A stretch of DNA of 37,899 nt from Desulfovibrio sp. (GTDB lineage Bacteria; Desulfobacterota; Desulfovibrionia; Desulfovibrionales; Desulfovibrionaceae), in contig JAISTW010000042.1 in assembly GCA_031272405.1 (NCBI GenBank), positions 1-37,899 of the forward strand, in the 5' to 3' direction. The position numbers were made by a program, and so were the translations under genes. This document shows, one piece after another, positions 18,352 through 26,172 of this stretch. Numbering within the stretch: the first letter of the stretch is position 1; the number at the start of each line of letters is the position of its first letter. The notes below the pieces were generated by a model. That model did not search any database. It was not told the DNA's origin and saw only the letters and a program-made list of their open reading frames with translations.

Positions 18352-19424
18352 GCCCGCCCCCCCTTGGGCAGGCGTGCCAGGCGCGGGCCATCGGCGTCAC
18401 GGATCAGTCTGCCGATGATGGGGCCGAGACGGCGCAGAGGGCTGCCGCAAGGACAGGGACCGGGCAAAAAGCGCGCAGCGTCCCCCGTTCGGTAGCGCAG
18501 CAGAGGCATGGCCTCATGATGCAGAGTGGTGATGACCACTTCCCCGCCGCGACCCGGCGGCACGGATTTATCGCCATCCGGGTCTACAATTTCCACCAAA
18601 GTATCCAGTTCGCGCAGATGATAGCCGCTGTGGGCGACGCATTCGACTCCCAGACCGAAACCGCTTTCCGTCAGGCCGTAGTGGTCCAGAAGCTCGCAAT
18701 GCCAGCTCCGGCGCAATGCGCGGGCCAGATCACGATCAAGATTGTCCGCGCTGGAGAGCACTCCGCGCAGCGGCGTCGGCGCTTGAGGCAAATGGGCCAG
18801 CAGGGCGCGCAACTGTTCCGGCGTGGCCACAAGGCAATGAAAGCCGCCCGTCTCCACCCATTCGGCCGTGGCGGACGCATTGCCGCGTATAGCCGGCGGT
18901 GGATCCCGCACGACGATATTCAGGACGGCCAGCGCCTGCCGGAGTTGATCCGTCACGCCATCCGGGCGTTCCCCGCCGGGCAGCAGCACCGCGAGACGCC
19001 CGCCTGGCGGGACAAGCCCGCTCAGGCCGACGCGGAAAAAGTCCCGCGTGGCCGCAAGGTCGTTTTCCGTAAAGGCCAAATGTTTCGGAGGGCCGCTGGT
19101 GCCGGATGTGTTCAGGCTGACCAGACGTTGTACGCGACTGTGGGACACGCAGAGAAATTTTCGCCAGTCCCGGAGATGGGCCGGTTCGGTAAAAGGCAGT
19201 TTTTGTAAATCTTCGGGACAGGTTATGTGCAGATCGCGGCCGGACAGATGGCCTGCGTAAAAGGAACTCCGTTGCGAAACGTAGTCAAGCAGGCGTTGCA
19301 GGGCCTCTGTTTGCGCTTGTCGCACGCGGGCGGGCAGCGGCTTGTCGTCCGGCGGGAGACGCCCGGCAAGCCAGGCGTCCAGGGGGGATACGGGAATGGA
19401 ATCAGCCTGACGGCGGTCGCTCAT
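18348..19424 (-). CDS. AMP-dependent ligase, phenylacetate-CoA-ligase-like (DVU_1553-type)
   Basis: This 358-residue member of the adenylate-forming superfamily is shorter than typical PaaK (about 430). The ATP loop is LNTSGTSGPPKHLAF, the adenine/substrate motif is DHYGLTESGFG, and RYRTGDAARFLPGPCPCGSPL is the hinge-proximal motif with the Cys cluster seen in PaaK relatives. The C-terminal lid is very short, ending soon after RLGPIIGRL, so the half that completes thioester formation may be missing or supplied otherwise. The start overlaps the C_GCAxxG_C_C gene by four bases. Substrate unknown; an aldehyde-derived acid or a cofactor precursor are both possible. Confidence 0.85.
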   Translation of the reverse strand: MSDRRQADSIPVSPLDAWLAGRLPPDDKPLPARVRQAQTEALQRLLDYVSQRSSFYAGHLSGRDLHITCPEDLQKLPFTEPAHLRDWRKFLCVSHSRVQRLVSLNTSGTSGPPKHLAFTENDLAATRDFFRVGLSGLVPPGGRLAVLLPGGERPDGVTDQLRQALAVLNIVVRDPPPAIRGNASATAEWVETGGFHCLVATPEQLRALLAHLPQAPTPLRGVLSSADNLDRDLARALRRSWHCELLDHYGLTESGFGLGVECVAHSGYHLRELDTLVEIVDPDGDKSVPPGRGGEVVITTLHHEAMPLLRYRTGDAARFLPGPCPCGSPLRRLGPIIGRLIRDADGPRLARLPKGGRA

Positions 19425-19879
19425 CGTGCCGTGTCCGGGTTCAGCTCATAATCCTGTGCAAGTTCAAGCAGCTTGTCCCAGCATTCGGCCAACAGCACGG
19501 CGCAGGCCGCTGAATCGGGTTTGCCGCCGCCTGTTGCAGCTCCCAGGCCGGCGGCTATGGCCTCGCAGTTTGTCCCGCCATAAACGACAACGCGTTCATA
19601 AAACCAGCTCGCGTAATCGTTGAGCAAGGGCGTGAACATGGGGTGGGGCGTTTCGTGCGGAGCGCCCTTGCCGGCGAGCAAAGCCAGGGCGCAGGCCCCG
19701 CCGGTGAGCAGACCGCAGGGGCCGTCAGATTGGCCTATTCCGTGGCACAAGCCCTGCATGGCCCGCGTGAGGGCGGGATTCTCCGCTCCGCTTTGCTCCA
19801 GCATGAGCAAAAGCAACAGTTGGCTGCAACAATAGCCTTGCCGCGCCAGCGGCGCGATTTCCATCATCAACGGGTGCAT
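19421..19879 (-). CDS. C_GCAxxG_C_C family redox-type protein (DVU_1555-type)
   Basis: From ATG 19879 this is 152 residues. Cysteines are spaced as in the C_GCAxxG_C_C family: GYCCSQ near residue 17, then a Gly-rich part with DGPCGLLTGGACALALL, a later TNCEAI and two more Cys near AACAVLLAECW. Family members are thought to bind metal or redox centres, but no function is established. The frame is open to 19903, but AAGGAG lies before 19879, which begins MHPLMMEIAP. It overlaps the methyltransferase end by 13 bases and the ligase start by four. Confidence 0.83.
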   Translation of the reverse strand: MHPLMMEIAPLARQGYCCSQLLLLLMLEQSGAENPALTRAMQGLCHGIGQSDGPCGLLTGGACALALLAGKGAPHETPHPMFTPLLNDYASWFYERVVVYGGTNCEAIAAGLGAATGGGKPDSAACAVLLAECWDKLLELAQDYELNPDTAR

Positions 19880-20538
19880 GGCATCTCCTTTTGGGCTATC
19901 CACAGCCCATAGCCGCGATGTGAACGACGCGCGTCCCCGGACAGGCCGAAAAAAGCCGTCAGATCCGCTTCCCCATACCAGGCGAGTTTTGCCGCCAGTT
20001 CCGCGAGGGCCTGACTGTGATCTTCAAAGACATGAAGGAAAAAACCGGCCTCAGCCAACAGATGGCTCCATTCCGCAAGACGCCGTTCACCGGTGGGGCA
20101 GAAGCCGTCATCCTCGTTGCGTGCGTATACGTCCGTGAGCAAAAGCGCACCGCCGGGCCGCACGATGCGCGCGCACTCCCCAAGCGCCCGCGACGGTTCG
20201 GCAAGCAGGGAGAGTACGCATTCACACAGCACGGCGTCCATCACGGCATCGGCCAGAGGCGTTCGTTCCGCTTCGGCTCGGATGCCCACGCGTGCGGAAT
20301 ACGCTTCAGCACGGAGGCGTCCCGGCTCAAGATCAAGTCCCAAAGCCCGATAACCCTGTTTTTCAAGCAGGTCAAGAGTAGCTCCGTCGCCACAACCCAT
20401 ATCCAGTGCGCGCGCTCCCCGGCTCAGTCCGCAGTATCGTCGGCACAATTCCAGGCCGCGCAGGGTCAGGACTAGCCCGCCGGGGCGCAGTGCCGGGCCG
20501 GAGGCCATCCTGAAGTCTTCCCGCCGCCAGGGGGTCAT
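19867..20538 (-). CDS. SAM-dependent methyltransferase (DVU_1556-type)
   Basis: This 223-residue class I methyltransferase carries motif I ALDMGCGDGATLDLL at about residues 44-58, the acidic end of strand 2 (GLDLEP), the motif II/III region DAVMDAVLCECVLSLL, and RPGGALLLTDVY. It resembles UbiE/arsenite methyltransferase-like proteins in fold. An unusual feature is the Cys-rich strand 4 (LCECVL). Substrate not known. Its start overlaps the stop of the two-CxxC protein by four bases, and it overlaps the next gene by 13 bases, so it is embedded in the MOP transcript. Confidence 0.86.
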   Translation of the reverse strand: MTPWRREDFRMASGPALRPGGLVLTLRGLELCRRYCGLSRGARALDMGCGDGATLDLLEKQGYRALGLDLEPGRLRAEAYSARVGIRAEAERTPLADAVMDAVLCECVLSLLAEPSRALGECARIVRPGGALLLTDVYARNEDDGFCPTGERRLAEWSHLLAEAGFFLHVFEDHSQALAELAAKLAWYGEADLTAFFGLSGDARRSHRGYGLWIAQKEMPCTR

Positions 20539-20750
20539 TTGTCTTCCAGCAGGGCTTCCACTTCCAGCATTTTGCCTTCAGCCAAGGATTTCGGGGTCAT
20601 GGTCAACCCGCATTGAGGGCAGGAAGGCAGCGAGACGTCAAAGGCGCTGTTCAGATAAAAAATCTGCATCTTGATTTGTTCCAGCGGCCGACGGCAGACG
20701 CCGCATACCCATTGACCGCTGTCCGGCGGATAGTCGGGGGCCATGCTCAC
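20535..20750 (-). CDS. Small two-CxxC protein (DVU_1557-type redox / zinc-ribbon protein)
   Basis: This 71-residue protein has two CxxC knuckles, WVCGVCRRP (around residue 16) and SCPQCGLTM (around residue 44), the arrangement of a zinc ribbon or rubredoxin-like iron site. It lacks other rubredoxin residues such as the Pro-Asp-Cys pattern, so metal identity is open. It could be an electron carrier or a scaffold. The GTG at 20750 makes a GTGA overlap with the upstream stop; an ATG at 20744 is an alternative. I recall an NCBI family named after DVU_1557 that calls it a redox protein. Confidence 0.8.
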   Translation of the reverse strand: MSMAPDYPPDSGQWVCGVCRRPLEQIKMQIFYLNSAFDVSLPSCPQCGLTMTPKSLAEGKMLEVEALLEDK

Positions 20751-23104
20751 GGCATGTTCTCCCGAGGCGTTTGCCCGGTCTCATGCCTGCCGCCCGGCGT
20801 CGTGCCGGCGTCGCCCGCGCCCGGCACGATCATGCGGTGCATCCAGGCGTCATGCACCATTACTGTTTCCCCGTCACGCGAATATTCCACCCAAAAGGTG
20901 ACATGGCGCGGCCGCGACGAAGCGAGGCGGCGTCCGTTCTGCAGATTTTCAAAATAGCGTCCGCCGCGTTCCGCTTGGGCCACGACGCTTTCCACATCTT
21001 CAAGCAGAATGTGTCTTTCTTCCAGACGAGTTAAGGTTTGCGGCGGCACTGTCAGGCGTTCGGCCGGCCGCTCCAGTGTTTGCCGGCCCAGGTATTCGCG
21101 CAGGACGCGACGGCGCAAGGCCGCGCGTCCGGCTCGCCGGGTGGAGAAGCTGGGACCGCGCGCTGCGGCGGCCTGCGTGTCGGACATTGACGGACGGGGG
21201 AAGAGCAGATCCAGCAGATGAAGACAGGCCTTGTCCTGGTTCGCGAGTCTGTCTCGGCACATGATGCAGGAGGCCAGAGCCGTGTGCGGCAGATCCGCCG
21301 CGCGGGCAGCGCTCATTTCAGCGGCGACGTCCGGAGCGGCGCAGAAGACGAGCCCGCCGTAGCCGCAGCAGGGTGTGGTTTCACCGGTCAGGCGTGGTTC
21401 CTCAGGCGTCGCGCCGCAGGCGCGAACCAGTGCACGCACGGATTTCAGCCAGGCGGCGTCAAATCTTGCCGCGCACGGATCATGAATGGAAAGGGCGAAC
21501 GCGTCATAGTGCCTGCGCCCAGGCGGCAGGGAAAGCGTCGTCAGGATTTCCCAAGCGGAAACAAGTCCGGCTTCCGGCAACGCGGAACGCAGGGCCTTGA
21601 GGCACGAAGCGCAGGCCGCGATGAGCGTGGGCCGGCCGAAATTCTCCCATTGCCGCAGCAATTCGGCCGCATGTCGGTCAAAATCCGCCCGGCGTCCGGC
21701 CCACTGGGCGGGAATGCCGCAACACGACAGCGTGAGGGCGACGCCGCCGGAGAGATTGCTCCGCAAATGCTCATATAATTCCAGAGTCTGTTCCCCGCGC
21801 GAGGCGGTCAGCTGGCAACCGGGGAAAAAGAGCCAGGACGGTTTCCCGCCTTTATCCAGACCGATATCGTTGAGGACAAGGGCGCATTCTGGGCCACAGG
21901 CGCTTTCCATGTCTTCCAGGGCGAATTCATGGGCCGAGGGCGGCATGTAGTTGCGCTCCACCATGTCCTCGCGGGCAGAGCGGCACAAATCGGCCATGGA
22001 AAAACGTTCCGGACAGAGCCGTTCGCACTGGCCGCAAAGAGCGCAACCGTTGATAAGTGTATTGGCCGTGTGAAAACCCTGCACAATGGAGGCGTTGTTA
22101 TATGCCTGGCGAGCATAGGTACGTGGGTATCCCTTGTGTTTTTGCAGAAAGACGCATTCCTTGACGCAGATCAGGCATTGACACTGTATGCAGCGCCCAG
22201 CCTCCCTTGCCGCCTCGTCGGGCGTATAGCCTTCAGCCTCCGCCTCAAGACGCGGCACGGGACTGACGCCTTCCAGGGGAACATGTAAAACTCCCGGTTT
22301 TTTATCGCGTTCCGCCGTCAGGGAGACTTTGCCCACAATGCGCTCCAGGGTCTGGGCCGCGCGGCGGCCTTCCCCCGCCTGCCTTGAAGCTTCCGGAATG
22401 ACGCGTCCCGCCGCGTTCAGGCTTGGCCAACCCGCGCAGCAAACGGTATCGTGCCACAGCAATGTGGCCGCGTCAACATCATCCGGAGGAGGGGCTGGTT
22501 CGGACGCGGCATCGGCGTCCAGCAGCAGCGCGTCGAATGTTTGTACGCAACGGGAGATCAGCGGCGCGTCCAGTCTTGCTTCGGCAAAGGCCACCTCCAG
22601 CGCGACAAGGGCTTCCATATCCGCGCGGAGCGCGCCGCTGTCCGCAAGCACCGGGAAGCGGGAGCACAACAGGCTTGCCGGTTCACCGTTGTGGAAGAGG
22701 GTGATCGAATACCCCTTGCGGGCAAGGTCGGCTGCGGCGACAAGGCCGGCAAGCCCTGCTCCCATAACGGCCAGAGAAAATTTTTTGCGCGGCTGGGGCG
22801 GTATGCGCGTGGGAGAAGTCGCGGCCAAGCAGGCCTGTTCGAGTTTGTTGACGGCAACGGAACCGCCGAGCCCTTTGCGTGGGCAGACGCCTTCACAGGG
22901 ATGGTCGCAAACGGCAGCCATGATGCCCGGCAGAGGCAGGGCGCGGTCAAGGATTCTGCGAGCCGGGACAAGGCGTCCTTCGGTCATGGCGGCAAGGAAA
23001 GCGCGCACATCCAGTTGGAAGGGGCAGACGCCCTGACAGCCCGGTGGGCTCTCCTGGGTGCAGCGCGCTTCAATTTCATGCAGGCGGGCTTGATCGAACG
23101 TCAT
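20747..23104 (-). CDS. Dicluster / CCG-domain redox protein with contracted FAD domain
   Basis: From ATG 23104 this is 785 residues. Order of domains: an N-terminal GltD-like Fe-S segment (C15, C23, C27 and the HPCEGVCP motif); a short flavin-type Rossmann stretch with VMGAGLAGLVAA (about 115); two 4Fe-4S motifs (C305/308/313/317 and C354/357/360/364); two CCG modules (PGC430-CC461, DPC544-CC579), each with a following CxxC, as in HdrB/GlpC-type proteins; and a C-terminal region unique to this family. It probably moves electrons between the aldehyde oxidoreductase system and a quinone, NAD(P)H or thiol partner (inference). The frame extends upstream only through an mRNA hairpin, so ATG 23104, with GGAAG before it, is preferred. 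Confidence 0.85.
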   Translation of the reverse strand: MTFDQARLHEIEARCTQESPPGCQGVCPFQLDVRAFLAAMTEGRLVPARRILDRALPLPGIMAAVCDHPCEGVCPRKGLGGSVAVNKLEQACLAATSPTRIPPQPRKKFSLAVMGAGLAGLVAAADLARKGYSITLFHNGEPASLLCSRFPVLADSGALRADMEALVALEVAFAEARLDAPLISRCVQTFDALLLDADAASEPAPPPDDVDAATLLWHDTVCCAGWPSLNAAGRVIPEASRQAGEGRRAAQTLERIVGKVSLTAERDKKPGVLHVPLEGVSPVPRLEAEAEGYTPDEAAREAGRCIQCQCLICVKECVFLQKHKGYPRTYARQAYNNASIVQGFHTANTLINGCALCGQCERLCPERFSMADLCRSAREDMVERNYMPPSAHEFALEDMESACGPECALVLNDIGLDKGGKPSWLFFPGCQLTASRGEQTLELYEHLRSNLSGGVALTLSCCGIPAQWAGRRADFDRHAAELLRQWENFGRPTLIAACASCLKALRSALPEAGLVSAWEILTTLSLPPGRRHYDAFALSIHDPCAARFDAAWLKSVRALVRACGATPEEPRLTGETTPCCGYGGLVFCAAPDVAAEMSAARAADLPHTALASCIMCRDRLANQDKACLHLLDLLFPRPSMSDTQAAAARGPSFSTRRAGRAALRRRVLREYLGRQTLERPAERLTVPPQTLTRLEERHILLEDVESVVAQAERGGRYFENLQNGRRLASSRPRHVTFWVEYSRDGETVMVHDAWMHRMIVPGAGDAGTTPGGRHETGQTPRENMP

Positions 23105-23130
23105 GGACTTCCACGCAGTTTGGGCGCGCA

Positions 23131-23168
23131 CGGGGTATTGTGCGCGTGACCTCACGCACAATACCCCG
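23131..23168 (-). other. Stable intercistronic hairpin between mop and the dicluster gene
   Basis: A 14-bp perfect stem (23131-23144 with 23155-23168) closes a 10-base loop in the 87-base gap after the mop stop. There is no T-run after it on either strand, so it is not a classical terminator. It is placed to protect the mop 3' end or to lower expression of the seven downstream genes relative to mop. Confidence 0.7.
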
Positions 23169-23191
23169 GATATGTCAGTCTGTCTACCTCG

Positions 23192-25921
23192 TCATGGCTG
23201 CTTGGGCATGGCTTTGAGCACCTTGTCCGGATAGGCGGGCAGGTGCGTGATGCGCGCGCCGCAGGCGTCGCGGATGGCGTTGATGATGGCCGGGTGCGGA
23301 GCCGTGAGCGGCATTTCGCCAATGCCGGAAGCGCCGAAGGGGCCGTCCTTGCGTGGCGTTTCCACATAGATGATTTCCATGCCGTCCGGAATCATCTTGA
23401 TGCTGGGGATGCCCGCTCCCGCAATGGTGCTGTGCTTCTTCAGATCTTCATAATCCTCGGAGAGCGCCAGACCGACGCCCTGCGCCATGCCGCCGTAAAT
23501 CTGGCCGTCAGTGACCAGTTTGTTGTTGACCTTGCCTATATCCGTCACACAGGTGAGTTTTTCCACCTGGGTTTTGCCGGTGGCTTTTTCCACAGCGACT
23601 TCGGCCATGAAAATGCCGTACATGTAACAGCAGAAGGGGCTGCCCTGGCCTTTTTCGTCGCAGCTGGTCGCCGGGGCCGTCCATTTGCCTTCCTGGCGCG
23701 GGGCGCGTCCGGCCGCCTTCAGACCGGCGTAATCGTAAAAACCACCGCCGGGCTTGCGCATGGCTTCAATAAGGGCTTCGCAAGCCACGCGAATGGCGTT
23801 GCCCGTCACGACCTGAGAGCGCGAACCGCCGGCCGGGCCGGAGTTGGGGGCCAGGCTGGTGTCGTTCATGACCAGACGGATTTTGTCGGGAGCGATGCCC
23901 AAGGGACGCAACGCTTCGTGGGCGGTGCCCAACGCTCCGGCATCCGCTCCTTGGCCGTGGTCTTCCCAGCAGGAGCCGACGGAAACGGAGCCGTCTTCAT
24001 TGAGTTCGGCCCAGGCTTCCGAAGAGTCCGGACCGTCCAGACCGGCGCCGTACACGCCGAGAGCGATGCCCACGCCGCGTTTGATTTCGGCCGTGGATGC
24101 GGCTTTGGCTTTTTCTTTGGCCGCCTTGTACAGCGGGCGCAGCTTGTCGAACATTTCCGGCAGACTGTACACTTCCGGATCCTGGCCTGTGGGCGTGGTG
24201 TCACCTTTGCGGTAACAGTTGAGCGCCCGCAATTCCAAGGGGTCCATGTTCAGTTTTTCGGCCAGGTCATCCATGAGTACTTCGGACGGAAATTCACTTT
24301 CCGGCGCTCCATAGCCCCGGAAGGCCGCGCCCCAGCAGTGGTTGGTGCAGACTGTCCGACCTTTGCCGCGAATATTGGGAATGCCGTAGCCGGCGCCGAT
24401 ATACTGCGCGCCGCGCAGAGTCAGCAGGTCGCCGAATTCTGAATAGGGGCCGTGGTCAACGGACCAGTCCGTTTCCATGGCCAGCAGTTTGCCGTTCCTG
24501 TCGGCGGCGTAGCGCACCGTCGTCCAGAATGGGGAGCGTTTGCCGGTGTAGTTTTGTTGCTGTTCATAATTGTAGCGCAGATGGCAGGGTCGGCCGGTGG
24601 CCAGCGCGGCCACGCCAAGCAGAGCCTCCATGGTCGGGCTGAATTTGTAGCCGAAGGTGCCGCCTGCGGTATTCTGCACCATGACCATATCCTTGCCGAA
24701 ATCCAGGCCAAGGCCGGGCGCGATCATCATGCCGTGCAGATGCAGACCGATGGATTTGGAATGAATCACGAGCTTGCCGGCTTCGTTCAGATAGGCGTAG
24801 CCCACGTCCGGCTCAATGGGCAGATGAGGTTGGCGCTGGGTATAAAAATCGTCTTCCACGATGACGTTGTTCGGGTCTTTGAAGAACGGCAGGGTGTCCT
24901 GACCCTTCTCAAGATTCTGGTCATAGTAGACGTTGGGCGTGCCGGGGTGGATTTCAATGGCGTCGGCGGCCATGGCGTCAGGCGCGTTCATATATTCCGG
25001 CAACAGTTCCAGATCGAATTTGACCTTGTCCGCCGCCGCGCGGGCATGGCATTCCGAATCGGCGCAGACGATGGCCAGGGCGTCGCCGTACTGGAAGACC
25101 TTGGAGTCGTTGAGTATGGGTCTGTCCCAACCGTCGCCTTTGTTGGTCGGGAAGGTGATCAGGCCGGTGATGCGGTTTTTGCCCTTGACGTCCTTGTGAG
25201 TCAACACTTTATGGACGCCGGGCATTTTTTCGGCTTCCGAGGTGTCAATGCCCTTGATGAGCGCGTGAGAAACCTTGGCTTGGGCTATGGCCAGATGCAG
25301 CGTGTCCTTGGGCAGGCGGTAGGCGGCGTCGGCTCCGAATTCCGCGGTTCCCGTCACTTTGGCGAGAGCGCTCGGGCGGGGCAGGGATGATCCCCAGATG
25401 CGGCCGTCGGCCGGAAGCCTGAACTCGATGTCCGAGTCTTTTTTGTCGCCGCGCATGACGGCGGCTGCGTCCATAACGGCGTCCACCAGAGGCTGATAGC
25501 CGGTGCAACGGCAGATGTTGTGGTGTTTTTCAAACCAGTCGCGCACGTCGTGACGACTTGGTTTGGGATTTTCGTCCAAAAGGGCCTTGGCCGAAACGAT
25601 AAAGCCAGGCGTGCAGAAGCCGCATTGGGCTGCGCCGTGGAATATCCAAGCCTTCTGGAGGGGATGCAGGCGGTCCGCTGTGCCTATGCCTTCCACTGTG
25701 GTAATGGACGCGTTGTTCGGAACGCGGCGCATTTTTATGATGCATGAGCGGGTCGTCTTGCCGTCAAGTATGACGGTGCACGCGCCGCATTGCCCCTGTC
25801 CGCAGCCTACCTTGACGCTGGTAAGCTGCAACTGGCCACGCAAGACATCGGCCAGGGAATCGTCCGGATTTATCAGCAACCTCCGGGGGATTCCGTTTAC
25901 GACAAGCGTTTTTGTTTCCAT
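23192..25921 (-). CDS. mop: Molybdenum aldehyde oxidoreductase (MOP type, xanthine oxidase family)
   Basis: This 909-residue single-chain enzyme oxidises aldehydes to carboxylic acids. The N-terminal plant-type [2Fe-2S] domain has C40, C45, C48, C60; the second helical [2Fe-2S] domain has C100, C103, C137, C139. All match the numbering I recall from D. gigas MOP (907 residues), and long stretches such as KGKNRITGLITFPTNKGDG look the same. The molybdenum domain includes GGTFGYKFSP, AFRGYGAPES and the catalytic Glu in PFGASGIGEMPLT. There is no FAD domain, as in MOP, so electrons must leave through the Fe-S clusters. AGGAGA precedes ATG 25921. It heads the eight-gene cluster; cofactor MCD is expected by homology. 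Confidence 0.97.
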   Translation of the reverse strand: METKTLVVNGIPRRLLINPDDSLADVLRGQLQLTSVKVGCGQGQCGACTVILDGKTTRSCIIKMRRVPNNASITTVEGIGTADRLHPLQKAWIFHGAAQCGFCTPGFIVSAKALLDENPKPSRHDVRDWFEKHHNICRCTGYQPLVDAVMDAAAVMRGDKKDSDIEFRLPADGRIWGSSLPRPSALAKVTGTAEFGADAAYRLPKDTLHLAIAQAKVSHALIKGIDTSEAEKMPGVHKVLTHKDVKGKNRITGLITFPTNKGDGWDRPILNDSKVFQYGDALAIVCADSECHARAAADKVKFDLELLPEYMNAPDAMAADAIEIHPGTPNVYYDQNLEKGQDTLPFFKDPNNVIVEDDFYTQRQPHLPIEPDVGYAYLNEAGKLVIHSKSIGLHLHGMMIAPGLGLDFGKDMVMVQNTAGGTFGYKFSPTMEALLGVAALATGRPCHLRYNYEQQQNYTGKRSPFWTTVRYAADRNGKLLAMETDWSVDHGPYSEFGDLLTLRGAQYIGAGYGIPNIRGKGRTVCTNHCWGAAFRGYGAPESEFPSEVLMDDLAEKLNMDPLELRALNCYRKGDTTPTGQDPEVYSLPEMFDKLRPLYKAAKEKAKAASTAEIKRGVGIALGVYGAGLDGPDSSEAWAELNEDGSVSVGSCWEDHGQGADAGALGTAHEALRPLGIAPDKIRLVMNDTSLAPNSGPAGGSRSQVVTGNAIRVACEALIEAMRKPGGGFYDYAGLKAAGRAPRQEGKWTAPATSCDEKGQGSPFCCYMYGIFMAEVAVEKATGKTQVEKLTCVTDIGKVNNKLVTDGQIYGGMAQGVGLALSEDYEDLKKHSTIAGAGIPSIKMIPDGMEIIYVETPRKDGPFGASGIGEMPLTAPHPAIINAIRDACGARITHLPAYPDKVLKAMPKQP

Positions 25922-25941
25922 ATCGTCTCCTTTTGGTTGAC

Positions 25942-26000
25942 GTTGATATCCGGCAATTCTTTTCCATATTATAATGCACTTTCTCCGTGTCTATATCAAC
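25942..26000 (-). promoter_or_regulatory. mop promoter region with flanking inverted repeat
   Basis: On the minus strand, TTGATA (25999-25994) is followed after 17 bases by CATTAT (25976-25971), overlapping a perfect TATAAT (25973-25968). The 8-mer GTTGATAT (25942-25949) recurs inverted as ATATCAAC (25993-26000), bracketing the promoter; this could be a regulator site pair. The surrounding 25922-26100 is strikingly AT-rich. A plus-strand TTGTGT-17-TATAAT pair at 26005-26033 is also present but leads to no gene. Confidence 0.4.
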
Positions 26001-26111
26001 AGTTTTGTGTATATGTTATTTTTAATATATAATGCTCGTTGTCCGCGGCGTATCTGTCGAACGGCATGCTTATACATTTTTTTAATGGCTCCCCGGTCGG
26101 CATTACAGCGC

Positions 26112-26148
26112 AAAAACAGACAGCGCGCCTGCGCGCGCCGTCTGTCTG
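26112..26148 (-). terminator. Intrinsic terminator after the flgJ-like gene
   Basis: Reading the minus strand, a stem of 7 bp (26148-26142 with 26123-26117) plus 5 bp, separated by a small asymmetric bulge, is followed by a run of five T (26116-26112). It begins 24 bases after the flgJ-like stop at 26173 and separates the flagellar pair from the mop promoter. Confidence 0.75.
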
Positions 26149-26172
26149 CTGGGCCGCCGGAAAGGCAATGCG

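Noticed and set aside
18336-19208. 290-residue plus-strand frame opposite the AMP ligase
   Set aside because: Shadow of a gene with clear ATP-binding motifs on the other strand.
23105-23161. Longer start for the dicluster protein at 23161
   Set aside because: The additional 19 codons are encoded mainly by the intercistronic hairpin; GGAAG before ATG 23104 fits better.
23243-25390. 399- and 312-residue plus-strand frames opposite mop
   Set aside because: mop is conserved throughout, and the opposite frames have no family similarity.
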